A stretch of 17,450 nt of DNA from Bacteroidaceae bacterium (GTDB taxonomy: Bacteria > Bacteroidota > Bacteroidia > Bacteroidales > Bacteroidaceae), in assembly GCA_016292545.1 (NCBI GenBank), contig JAEDIG010000048.1:1-17450 (forward strand), written 5' to 3'. A program made the translations under genes and the position numbers. Each line of letters begins with the position of its first letter. The first letter of the stretch is position 1. Below the pieces are notes generated by a model that was not told the DNA's origin, searched no databases, and worked only from the letters and a program-made list of their open reading frames with translations. This document shows positions 1-6,361 of this stretch, piece after piece.

Positions 1-40
1 AAACAGACACTTTTTTGAGCAGATTTTAATATCTATTTTG

Positions 41-152
41 AACGCCCTACCTGAAGGGGCAAAAAGCTACCAGCCCAGGGCAGAATGGAGCGAAGCGAAA
101 TGGCACCCTGGGTTAAAAAAAGCACAACATACAAGTCGCCCTACAGGGGCAA
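41..152 (+). repeat. GC-rich intergenic repeat, copy in plus orientation
   Basis: The unit runs: a CGCCCT...AGGGGC arm (43-60), an A-rich spacer, CCCAGGG (74-80), a GAGCGAAGCG core (88-97), CCCTGGG (106-112), then a second CGCCCT..AGGGGC arm (137-150). CCCAGGG and CCCTGGG form an inverted repeat able to fold into a hairpin. The same order of elements recurs inverted at 285-377, so this is a dispersed repeat family and not a chance palindrome. Function is unknown; no protein is encoded. Confidence 0.7.
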
Positions 153-284
153 CCGACGCCAAGCCGAGAGCAATGCCAAGCTCGCCTTGAGCACCAGCCG
201 AGGCGCGAAGGAGGAAGGCGAAGCCAAAAGCCGGACTACATGTAGGAGGAACACACCCGTGCCATTACTGATAGTCCTGCTTTT

Positions 285-377
285 GCCCCGTCAGGGCGTT
301 ACCGATTATCCGTTTTGATACCCAGGGTGCCGCTTCGCTCTGCCCTGGGCTGATGGCTTTTGCCCTTCCAGGGCGTT
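285..377 (-). repeat. GC-rich intergenic repeat, inverted copy
   Basis: Read on the minus strand this matches the 41-152 copy. It has a CGCCCT-GGGC arm (375-362), then CCCAGGG (349-343), the GAGCGAAGCG core, CCCTGGG (327-321), and a CGCCCTGACGGGGC arm (298-285). The central loop is shorter than in the plus copy, so the two are diverged relatives. Opposite orientation of the two copies means the region could fold into a large cruciform, or recombine by inversion. Confidence 0.7.
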
Positions 378-415
378 TTATCGCAATAACATCACAAACT
401 CAGGGCATCAGTCTG

Positions 416-447
416 GGCTGGTGGCTTTTTGCCTTTCCAGGGCGTTC
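416..447 (-). repeat. Partial copy of the GC-rich intergenic repeat
   Basis: On the minus strand this reads as the left arm of the repeat: AACGCCCTGGAAAGGC, an A-rich spacer, then CCACCAGCCCAG. It is in direct orientation with the 285-377 copy and about 70 bp away from its matching arm. The GAGCGAAGCG core and right arm are missing; instead the sequence continues through about 35 unrelated bases into the next copy. Confidence 0.6.
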
Positions 448-604
448 CAATCGCTGACGAGTCGACCCCTTGCTGCCACTCCAAGGCACAGAACACCCTC
501 CTTCTTTCGCTACTTTTTGTGCCCGGATGGCAATATGTTACCTCTGTTTGTTTTCTTAGGCTTGACCTGAGTGGGGGACTGAACAGTTACGCATAATGGC
601 GAAA

Positions 605-637
605 ATGCCCACAGAGAAGCATTTTCCCTGTGGGCAT
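605..637 (-). terminator. Rho-independent terminator of the DUF1080 lipoprotein gene
   Basis: A perfect 10-bp stem, ATGCCCACAG (605-614) with CTGTGGGCAT (628-637), encloses a 13-nt loop. Read on the minus strand it lies about 33 nt after the stop codon of the lipoprotein gene and is followed by TTTTC, a short U-tract. A second perfect inverted repeat, GAAAATGC (601-608) with GCATTTTC (619-626), overlaps the first, so the two hairpins cannot form together. Confidence 0.65.
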
Positions 638-669
638 ATCCTATGAAAAACGGGGTGTGAAGGATTGCA

Positions 670-1551
670 TCAGTCCTGAACCTTCACGCGCACATTGCGG
701 TACCACACGTCGTCGCCATGGTCCTGAAGGCCGATGTAGCCCTCATGCTTGTCGCCACCCATGTTCTTGAGCAGCTCGTAGGCAATGGGGAAATCGCCGT
801 TCTTGCAGAATTTGCTTTCGGCCAGCATCTCTTCCCATTTGGGTGTCCAGAGGTGGTATTCCAGCACCTTCTCGTCGTTCTGGAAATGAATGACGGTGCC
901 CTTGAAGACCACGATCTTTGCCTTGTTCCATTCGCCGAAGGGATGGGCGTTCTGAGGCTTGGCGGGAATCATGTCGTAGAGCGAAGCCGACTGGCGGTTG
1001 CCGTCCACACCCAGCTGGGCGTCCACATGGTTCTCGTTGTCGAGCACCTGATACTCGGAACTGCTCTGCCAGATGGGCAGGTATTCGCCATTGCTCTTTA
1101 CCTCCTGCGCCATGTAGAAGATGCCGCTGTTGCCGCCCTTGCTCACCTTGTATTCCAGTTCCAGGGTGAAATTGCCGAACTTGTGGGCGAAGATGAGGTC
1201 GCCACCGCCTTCAGCCTGTGCCTCGCCAGTGCCCGAGCCCTTCAGATGGATGGCACCGTCGGCGCTCTCCCAGCTTGCAGGCACAGCGTCCTGTCCGTAG
1301 CCGCGCCAGCCCTTGAGCGACGTGCCGTCGTAGAGCACATAATAGCCCTCTTCGTCCTGGGCAAACTCAGAGAGGTCCACCTGGGGATTCTCAACGATTT
1401 CATACTCGGGAACGGCTGTTTCCTCTGCCGAAGCAGCGTCTTGCTTGTACTCGCAGTTCACGCAGCTGCTACAGTTACACTGGCACTTCTTCTGGTTGCA
1501 GGAAGCCAGCAACATGGCCACACATGAAGCCAACAATAATGTTTTTTTCAT
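670..1551 (-). CDS. DUF1080 (3-keto-disaccharide hydrolase-like) lipoprotein
   Basis: The 293-residue protein begins with a lipoprotein signal peptide; the lipobox is L15-A16-S17-C18, so the mature protein should be lipid-anchored in the envelope. A cysteine cluster follows at once (C23, C25, C27, C30, C33), then an acidic linker to about residue 65. The rest matches the DUF1080 / 3-keto-disaccharide hydrolase family (PF06439), a concanavalin-like fold: YDGTSLKGW near the domain start, GGNSGIFYM, SSEYQVLDN with a following HVDAQLG, and a GYIGLQDHGDDVWYRNVRV end. Members act on glycosides or 3-keto-glycosides; the substrate here cannot be read. It has its own promoter and terminator, so it is probably monocistronic, though no terminator is seen between it and the acyltransferase gene upstream. 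The start is set by the signal peptide. The cysteine cluster is unusual. Confidence 0.85.
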   Translation of the reverse strand: MKKTLLLASCVAMLLASCNQKKCQCNCSSCVNCEYKQDAASAEETAVPEYEIVENPQVDLSEFAQDEEGYYVLYDGTSLKGWRGYGQDAVPASWESADGAIHLKGSGTGEAQAEGGGDLIFAHKFGNFTLELEYKVSKGGNSGIFYMAQEVKSNGEYLPIWQSSSEYQVLDNENHVDAQLGVDGNRQSASLYDMIPAKPQNAHPFGEWNKAKIVVFKGTVIHFQNDEKVLEYHLWTPKWEEMLAESKFCKNGDFPIAYELLKNMGGDKHEGYIGLQDHGDDVWYRNVRVKVQD

Positions 1552-1594
1552 CTTTTTTTGGTGTTATTTATTAAAAAAAATCATATTCTGCCTG

Positions 1595-1602
1595 CAAATA
1601 TA
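1595..1602 (-). promoter_or_regulatory. Bacteroidetes -7 box for the DUF1080 lipoprotein gene
   Basis: TATATTTG on the minus strand fits the Bacteroidetes TAnnTTTG element and lies 43 nt upstream of the ATG. The leader after it is very A/T-rich. A good TTTG -33 element at the usual 19-21 nt spacing is not evident; TTG motifs lie slightly too close. Confidence 0.55.
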
Positions 1603-1644
1603 CGAAAAAAACCGCAACAAGCGTACTTTTTCCCAAGATAAATC

Positions 1645-2793
1645 TCATTTTTTTTCACTCCGGTTTTTCAGCAGATGCTGCTGGAGCCATCGGCGTATGG
1701 GTTCATCGTAGAAAACGGTGACCGCTGCAGCCAGCCCCACACACCACACGAACAGCCCCACGGCCACCATCCATCCCGGCCATCCGAAGGGCATCCGGCC
1801 ACGGTTTATCCAATGGATATACAGATAGATGAAGGGATAGTGGACGGCATAGAGGGGATAGGAAAGCCTGCCCAGCCAGCGGGTGGCCGAGGCCATGGGG
1901 GCAGACACCCTTCCGCCGGCTCCATGCCACACCAGGAGCGGGAAGGCCACTCCCACACACAGCAACTGGAAGACGGTATCGAAACAGGGGATGTCGAGGT
2001 GGGGCACACACACGAGCAGCAGCAATGCCACCGTGCACACGGGCATCGACCACCCCCGGCCACCACCTGCAGCTTCACGGCTGCGGTAGAGGCGCGCCAT
2101 GAGAAGGCCCATGGGGTAGCCGTAGAGCAGGCGCAGGAGGCCTCCGGTGGCTATCACGGGGTCGGACGACCATCCGGTGGCTATCGACCCGTCGGTCATC
2201 CCCACAGCCCATCCGCACATGGCCACAGCGGCACAGAGGGTGGCCACGGCAAGGCTCCGTGTGGACAGCTTGTGGAGGGTGGCGGCATAGAGGATGCTGC
2301 CGATGTATTCAAAGAAAAGGCTCCAATGGGGGCCGTTGAGAGGGAAGAGCTCCGTGTTGCCCCTGACCTCGGCCGCCCCCGTCGAAGGCAGGATGAGGAG
2401 CGAGAGGAGCACACAGGCCATCAGGTCGCCCATGGGCACTTGCGTGCCATCCCATTTCACGCATCCCTGCATACAATAGGCCGCCAGTCCGATGAGCACG
2501 CCCATCACCACCATGGGATGGAGGCGCACGATGCGCATGGCAAGGAAGCGCCCCACGCCCATCCGCTGCCAGCGGGCGTCATAGGCATGGCCCATCACGA
2601 AGCCTGAAAGGATGAAGAAGAAGTCCACACAGAGGAAGCCGTGGTACATCTGCTGGTAAGTGGCACCCGCCGCAAAGGCGACGGCTTCGAAAAGGTGGTA
2701 CACAAGAACGGCACAGGCCGCCACTCCGCGCAGCCCGTCTAGAATCAAGTAGTGCGGTGTGTTGCTTCCACCGCCCGAAGGTGTTTTGGTCAT
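1645..2793 (-). CDS. Acyltransferase family 3 integral membrane protein
   Basis: This 382-residue polytopic protein belongs to the acyltransferase_3 family (PF01757), which transfers acyl groups such as acetyl or succinyl to surface sugars or other envelope molecules. The family signature is near the N-terminus: LDGLRGVAA at about residues 18-26, with the conserved H33, followed by VDFFFILSGFVMGHAY at about 56-71. RIVRLHP lies just after. About ten hydrophobic segments follow, and the C-terminus ends in a basic RRWLQQHLLKNRSEKK tail, expected to be cytoplasmic. The substrate is unknown; no O-antigen or capsule cluster is next to it. It is transcribed toward the DUF1080 lipoprotein gene, 93 bp away, and away from the DUF554 gene, with a -7 box 35 nt upstream. 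The start is the ATG just before the hydrophilic TKTPSGGGSN stretch. Confidence 0.85.
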   Translation of the reverse strand: MTKTPSGGGSNTPHYLILDGLRGVAACAVLVYHLFEAVAFAAGATYQQMYHGFLCVDFFFILSGFVMGHAYDARWQRMGVGRFLAMRIVRLHPMVVMGVLIGLAAYCMQGCVKWDGTQVPMGDLMACVLLSLLILPSTGAAEVRGNTELFPLNGPHWSLFFEYIGSILYAATLHKLSTRSLAVATLCAAVAMCGWAVGMTDGSIATGWSSDPVIATGGLLRLLYGYPMGLLMARLYRSREAAGGGRGWSMPVCTVALLLLVCVPHLDIPCFDTVFQLLCVGVAFPLLVWHGAGGRVSAPMASATRWLGRLSYPLYAVHYPFIYLYIHWINRGRMPFGWPGWMVAVGLFVWCVGLAAAVTVFYDEPIRRWLQQHLLKNRSEKK

Positions 2794-2828
2794 GCTTTTT
2801 TTTTGGCGTGAATCAATAATTTCGTCGA

Positions 2829-2836
2829 CAAAGGTA
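2829..2836 (-). promoter_or_regulatory. -7 box for the acyltransferase gene
   Basis: TACCTTTG on the minus strand matches the Bacteroidetes TAnnTTTG consensus and sits 35 nt before the acyltransferase ATG. The identical octamer occurs on the other strand at 2880-2887, so the two divergent genes share a short promoter region. The -33 element is weak. Confidence 0.55.
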
Positions 2837-2879
2837 CAAAAAATTACGCATGCCTGCTATATATTTTGCAAGAAACCTA

Positions 2880-2887
2880 TACCTTTG
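2880..2887 (+). promoter_or_regulatory. -7 box for the DUF554 gene
   Basis: TACCTTTG matches TAnnTTTG and lies 41 nt before the chosen ATG at 2929. It falls inside the upstream extension that a TTG start at 2866 would need, which argues for the 2929 start. A TTTG at 2865-2868 is too close to be a classical -33 element. Confidence 0.55.
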
Positions 2888-2928
2888 CAGCAAAATTCCA
2901 CAAAAAAAAGTTCAAATCCCACAAAAGA

Positions 2929-3636
2929 ATGCTAGGAACAATCGTAAACGTATGCACCATCGTGGCAGGTTCGATGGTGGGAAGCGCACTGAAGACGCGC
3001 ATCAACCCCGCCTGCCAGCAGGTCATGTACAACGCCATGGGGCTGGCCGCCGTGGCACTGGGCCTGAACGCCGTGTGCAGATACATGCCCCAGAGCCGGT
3101 TTCCCATCCTCTTCATCCTGAGCCTGAGCATAGGAGGACTCACGGGCACGCTCATCAATCTGGACGCACGCTTCAAGCGGCTGGTGGACAGGATGAAGAA
3201 GCGGCCGGGGACAGACGGCGCGCCCAGGCTTGCACAGGGGCTCAGCACGGGCATACTGCTCTACTGCATAGGCACACTGAGCATACTGGGCCCAATCAAC
3301 AGTGCGCTTCTGGGCGACCACACCTATCTCTACACCAATGCCACACTCGACCTTGTCACCTCGGCCGTGCTGGCCGCCACCTATGGCATAGGCATGGCAC
3401 TGGCCGCCCCCGTGCTGCTGTGCTGGCAGGGAGGCATCTACTGCATCGCCCTCCTCTGCGGAAACATCATCTCCCCCGCCCTGCTGTGCGAAATGAGCAT
3501 CGTGGGAGGCGTGCTCATCTTTGCATCGGGCCTTTCCATCCTCGACATCAAGGACTGCCGCACACTCAATTTCCTGCCCAGCCTGCTGGTGCCTGTGGCG
3601 TTTTTCCTGATTCGCGCCCTCCTGGGAATGGAATAA
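2929..3636 (+). CDS. DUF554 family membrane protein (YqgA/YdfK-like)
   Basis: This 235-residue hydrophobic protein matches DUF554 (PF04474), relatives of E. coli YqgA and B. subtilis YdfK. They are inner-membrane proteins of unproven, possibly transport, function. The start MLGTIVNVCTIVAGSMVGSA is the typical N-terminus of the family. The frame stays open to a TTG at 2866, but that extension is Lys/His-rich, unlike the family, and covers the -7 box, so ATG 2929 is chosen; the resulting length equals that usual for the family. Further features are LSIGGLTGTLINLDAR near residue 65, the cytoplasmic-looking RMKKRPGTDGA loop, and glycine/alanine-rich helices to the end (about six or seven membrane segments). 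It converges on nqrF; the hairpin at 3697-3730 separates them. Confidence 0.85.
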   Translation: MLGTIVNVCTIVAGSMVGSALKTRINPACQQVMYNAMGLAAVALGLNAVCRYMPQSRFPILFILSLSIGGLTGTLINLDARFKRLVDRMKKRPGTDGAPRLAQGLSTGILLYCIGTLSILGPINSALLGDHTYLYTNATLDLVTSAVLAATYGIGMALAAPVLLCWQGGIYCIALLCGNIISPALLCEMSIVGGVLIFASGLSILDIKDCRTLNFLPSLLVPVAFFLIRALLGME

Positions 3637-3696
3637 GCGCATCCCCGCCCCCCTCCTCTCTCTCTCTCCTCACAGGCAAGCCGGCGACAAAATATA

Positions 3697-3730
3697 AGGC
3701 GCATCCACGAAAACCATCATGGATGCGCCT
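3697..3730 (-). terminator. Terminator of the nqr operon
   Basis: An 11-bp perfect stem, AGGCGCATCCA (3697-3707) with TGGATGCGCCT (3720-3730), has a 12-nt loop. On the minus strand it begins 34 nt after the nqrF stop codon and is followed by TTATATTTTG, a U-rich tract, as expected of an intrinsic terminator. On the plus strand no T-run follows, so it may serve the convergent DUF554 gene only partly. Confidence 0.75.
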
Positions 3731-3764
3731 GAATTGTATGGATTCCGGCAAACGGAGGGGAGGG

Positions 3765-5054
3765 TTATCCTCCGAAGTTGTCGAACCGGATCATGTCGTC
3801 CTCCACACCAAGGCTGTGGAGCAGGTCGAGCACGGTCTTGGCCATCATTGGAGGACCGCACAGGTAGTACTCGCAATCCTCGGGAGCCTCATGCTGCTTC
3901 AGATAGGTGTCGCCCATCACAGGTGCCACAAATCCGGGGGTGTACTTGATGCCCGCAGCATCGGCCTTGGGGTCGGGACGGTCGAGTGCCAGATGGAAGT
4001 GGAAGTTGGGGAAATCCTTCTCGAGCTGCAGGAAGTCGTCGAGGAAAGGAATCTCCTCCAGCGCACGCGCACCATAGAAATAGTGCATGGGGCGCTTGCG
4101 GTCTTCGTCGTTCACGCCATGGCCCTTGAGCATGTGCATGATCTGTGCGCGCAGGGGAGCCATACCGGCACCGCCGCCCACCCATATCATCTCGCGTCCG
4201 GAGCCGTATACGGGACGGAATTCTCCATAAGGTCCGCTCATGGTCACCTTGTCGCCGGGCTTGAGGCTGAAGATGTAGGAAGAGGCGATACCGGGGTTCA
4301 CGTCCATGAAGCCGGGGCCCTGGTCCTTGGGCTTGAAGGGAGGCGTGGCTATGCGCACGTTGAGGGTGATGATGTCGCCCTCGTCGGGATAGTTGGCCAT
4401 AGAATAGGCACGGATGGTGGCCGTGGGGTTCTGGCACTTGAGGCCGAAGAGGCCGAACTTCTCCCATGCGGGCAGATAGGTGTCGCCGATGAGGCTCTTG
4501 TCGAAGTCCTTGCCGTAGTCGATGCAGTCGAAGGCGGGAATCCTTATCTGTGCATAGGAACCGGGCTCGAAGTCCATGTGCTCGCCGGGAGGCAGCGCCA
4601 CCTTGTACTCCTTGATGAAGGTGGCCACGTTGCGGTTGCCGATGACGGTGCACTCCCACTCCTTGACGCCCATCACTGAATCGTCGACATGGATGCCCAG
4701 GTCGCCCTTCACCTTGCACTGGCATCCCAGACGCCAATGCTCCTTCACCTGCTTGCGGGTGAAATGTCCCTTTTCGGAATCCAGTATCTCACCGCCGCCC
4801 TCGGGCACCTGCACCTTGCACTGGCCGCAAGACCCCTTGCCACCGCATGCACTGGGCAGATAGATACCCTGCTCGGCCAGGGTGCTCAGCAGGGAGCCAC
4901 CCTGGGCAACGGAGAGCGTGTCCTTGCCGTTGATGGTGATGTTCACATTGCCACTGGGTGACAAATATTTCTTGGCAACAAGCAGGATAACAACCAGTAT
5001 CAGAATGATACCCAGAAATACTGCTATGCTGGCAATAATCAAACTCATATCCAT
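3765..5054 (-). CDS. nqrF: Na+-translocating NADH:quinone reductase subunit F
   Basis: NqrF is the NADH-oxidising subunit of Na+-NQR, bound to the cytoplasmic side by an N-terminal helix (about residues 4-27). A plant-type ferredoxin domain follows with cluster ligands C70, C76, C79 and C111, matching the V. cholerae numbering. Next is a ferredoxin-NADP reductase-like module: FAD-binding R215-AYSMANYP, GPYGEF, nucleotide-binding VGGGAGMAPLRAQI, CGPPMM near residue 404, and a terminal FDNFGG. Electrons pass from NADH via FAD and the 2Fe-2S cluster to the NqrD/E iron centre. The length of 429 residues is normal for the family (slightly above 400). It is the last gene of the operon; a strong AGGAGGA lies 8 nt before the start. 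A second ATG two codons in is possible, but the numbering and the ribosome binding site favour the first. Confidence 0.97.
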   Translation of the reverse strand: MDMSLIIASIAVFLGIILILVVILLVAKKYLSPSGNVNITINGKDTLSVAQGGSLLSTLAEQGIYLPSACGGKGSCGQCKVQVPEGGGEILDSEKGHFTRKQVKEHWRLGCQCKVKGDLGIHVDDSVMGVKEWECTVIGNRNVATFIKEYKVALPPGEHMDFEPGSYAQIRIPAFDCIDYGKDFDKSLIGDTYLPAWEKFGLFGLKCQNPTATIRAYSMANYPDEGDIITLNVRIATPPFKPKDQGPGFMDVNPGIASSYIFSLKPGDKVTMSGPYGEFRPVYGSGREMIWVGGGAGMAPLRAQIMHMLKGHGVNDEDRKRPMHYFYGARALEEIPFLDDFLQLEKDFPNFHFHLALDRPDPKADAAGIKYTPGFVAPVMGDTYLKQHEAPEDCEYYLCGPPMMAKTVLDLLHSLGVEDDMIRFDNFGG

Positions 5055-5062
5055 TGTATGTT

Positions 5063-5069
5063 TCCTCCT
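5063..5069 (-). promoter_or_regulatory. Strong Shine-Dalgarno of nqrF
   Basis: AGGAGGA on the minus strand lies 8 nt from the nqrF ATG, within the 20-bp gap after nqrE. Such a full Shine-Dalgarno is uncommon in Bacteroidetes genes, and it fixes the nqrF start at 5054. Confidence 0.6.
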
Positions 5070-5074
5070 AGTTT

Positions 5075-5701
5075 TTAAATGTCCAAACCACTAAAGCACA
5101 TAAATGCCATAGCCATCAGACCCACGGTGATGAAGGTGATTCCCAATCCCTGCAGGGGCTTGGGCACATCGGTGTAGGCCATTTTCTCGCGGATGGCTGC
5201 AAGACCCACAATGGCCAGCAACCAGCCGATGCCGCTTCCCAGAGCGTAGGCAAACGCGTCGCCCACACCGCCGATGAACTGGGCGTTGGTGGGTTCCATG
5301 CCGATGCGCTGCTGCATGAACAGGCTGGCACCCATGATGGCACAGTTGACGGCAATCAGGGGAAGGAAGATGCCCAGCGAAGCATAGAGCGAGGGGCTGA
5401 AACGCTCCACGATCATCTCCACCAGCTGCACGATGCCGGCAATCACGGCAATGAAAAGAATGAACGCCAGAAAACTGAGGTCGACACCCTCAACCACACA
5501 GTCGGGTCCCAGAAGACGGGTCTGCAACAGGTAGTCGACGGGGACGGTGACCACCAGCACAAAGGTGACGGCAATACCCAATCCGAGGGCTGTCTTCACA
5601 TTCTTGGAAACGGCCAGATAAGAGCACATACCCAAGAAGAAAGCGAAAATCATGTTGTCCACAAAGATGGAGCGGACAAACAAACTAATCATGTGTTCCA
5701 T
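5075..5701 (-). CDS. nqrE: Na+-translocating NADH:quinone reductase subunit E
   Basis: NqrE (208 residues) is one of the two homologous six-helix membrane subunits of Na+-NQR (NqrDE/RnfAE family). With NqrD it holds the intramembrane iron centre that takes electrons from the NqrF 2Fe-2S cluster towards the NqrC FMN. The two ligand cysteines known from V. cholerae appear at the same numbers: C26 in FFLGMCSYLAV and C120 in PLIAVNCAIMGAS. The protein is hydrophobic almost throughout; SIFVDNMIFAFFLG near the N-terminus is typical of the family. Conservation of both NCAIMG and GMCSYLAV argues for a working centre. The gene starts 10 bp after the nqrD stop and ends 20 bp before nqrF, so it is translated in the same operon. 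Confidence 0.97.
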   Translation of the reverse strand: MEHMISLFVRSIFVDNMIFAFFLGMCSYLAVSKNVKTALGLGIAVTFVLVVTVPVDYLLQTRLLGPDCVVEGVDLSFLAFILFIAVIAGIVQLVEMIVERFSPSLYASLGIFLPLIAVNCAIMGASLFMQQRIGMEPTNAQFIGGVGDAFAYALGSGIGWLLAIVGLAAIREKMAYTDVPKPLQGLGITFITVGLMAMAFMCFSGLDI

Positions 5702-5711
5702 ATAATCTCTA

Positions 5712-6344
5712 CTAAGCCTCCTTGTTTATTGAGCGGTGTGCCCAGATTACACATCCTACGATTATCAAACTCATGGCGGGCATCACCATCATGCCGTTGT
5801 TCATGTACCATCCGCCGTTTTCTGCATACCAGGAAGCGGGGATCACATTGAAGCCAAAGAGAGTGCCGAAGCCGAAGAGCTCGCGCACGAAGCCCACTGC
5901 CACCAGCACCAGGGCATAGCCGAGGCCGTTGCCGATGCCGTCGAGGAACGAGGGCCAGGGTGCATTCTGCATGGCGAAAGCCTCCAGACGACCCATCAGG
6001 ATACAGTTGGTGATGATAAGACCCACGTATACGCTGAGCTGCACGCTCACGTCGTATGCAAAGGCCTTGAGCACCTGGCTGACGATGGTAACCAACGCTG
6101 CCACCACCACCAGCTGGACGATGATGCGGATGCGGTTGGGGATGGTCTTGCGCAGGAGTGAGATAATCACGTTGGCGAAAGCTGTAATCACAGTTACAGA
6201 AAGTCCCATCACGATGGCTGGCTCCAGCTGGCTGGTGACGGCCAAAGCAGAACAGATACCCAGCACCTGAACGGTGACGGGGTTGTTCAGATTGATAGGA
6301 TTAGAGAATGCAGCTTTATTCTCATCAGAAAACAATTTACTCAT
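5712..6344 (-). CDS. nqrD: Na+-translocating NADH:quinone reductase subunit D
   Basis: NqrD (210 residues) is the partner of NqrE, with six membrane helices in inverted topology relative to it. The iron-centre cysteines are seen as C31 (VQVLGICSALAVT) and C114 (GLIITNCILMGRLEAFA); both are shifted by two residues from the V. cholerae positions because of a slightly longer N-terminus. The N-terminal stretch MSKLFSDENKAAFSNPINLN is cytoplasmic-looking and polar. The gene lies 17 bp after nqrC and is preceded by GGAAGGAG at 8 nt spacing, which fixes the start. It follows the standard nqr gene order. No irregularity is seen. Confidence 0.97.
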   Translation of the reverse strand: MSKLFSDENKAAFSNPINLNNPVTVQVLGICSALAVTSQLEPAIVMGLSVTVITAFANVIISLLRKTIPNRIRIIVQLVVVAALVTIVSQVLKAFAYDVSVQLSVYVGLIITNCILMGRLEAFAMQNAPWPSFLDGIGNGLGYALVLVAVGFVRELFGFGTLFGFNVIPASWYAENGGWYMNNGMMVMPAMSLIIVGCVIWAHRSINKEA

Positions 6345-6352
6345 ATTCTATA

Positions 6353-6360
6353 CTCCTTCC
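6353..6360 (-). promoter_or_regulatory. Strong Shine-Dalgarno of nqrD
   Basis: GGAAGGAG on the minus strand lies 8 nt before the nqrD ATG, in the 17-bp gap after nqrC. It lets nqrD be translated independently of whatever happens on the repetitive 3' end of nqrC. Confidence 0.55.
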
Positions 6361-6361
6361 A

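Larger units (their letters stand above)
1..600. other. Gene-free, repeat-rich intergenic region
   Basis: No convincing protein-coding or tRNA gene is seen here. The one short open frame (85-318) runs straight through the repeats, with arginine-rich, low-complexity content, and is judged spurious. The region holds several copies of a GC-rich interspersed repeat (listed separately). The stretch at about 155-270, rich in GCC/AAG/GAGG, may belong to the same repeat family but has no second full copy in this window. Nothing is recognised at 450-600. Confidence 0.6.

Noticed and set aside
85..318. Small 77-codon open frame in the first repeat region
   Set aside because: It spans the intergenic repeat copies, has no recognisable domain and is best explained by the repeat composition.
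41..447. CRISPR-like array of short repeats
   Set aside because: Copies are few, diverged, in both orientations and unevenly spaced, with no constant repeat and spacer lengths and no cas genes nearby.
3648..3671. 24-nt uninterrupted pyrimidine tract after the DUF554 gene
   Set aside because: It is striking as sequence but has no mirror symmetry or other feature pointing to a function; probably a simple-sequence run in a convergent intergenic gap.
2850..4679. A 609-codon plus-strand open frame covering DUF554 and the opposite strand of nqrF
   Set aside because: It crosses the nqr terminator and two well-supported genes in the wrong frame or strand, and its product is low-complexity.
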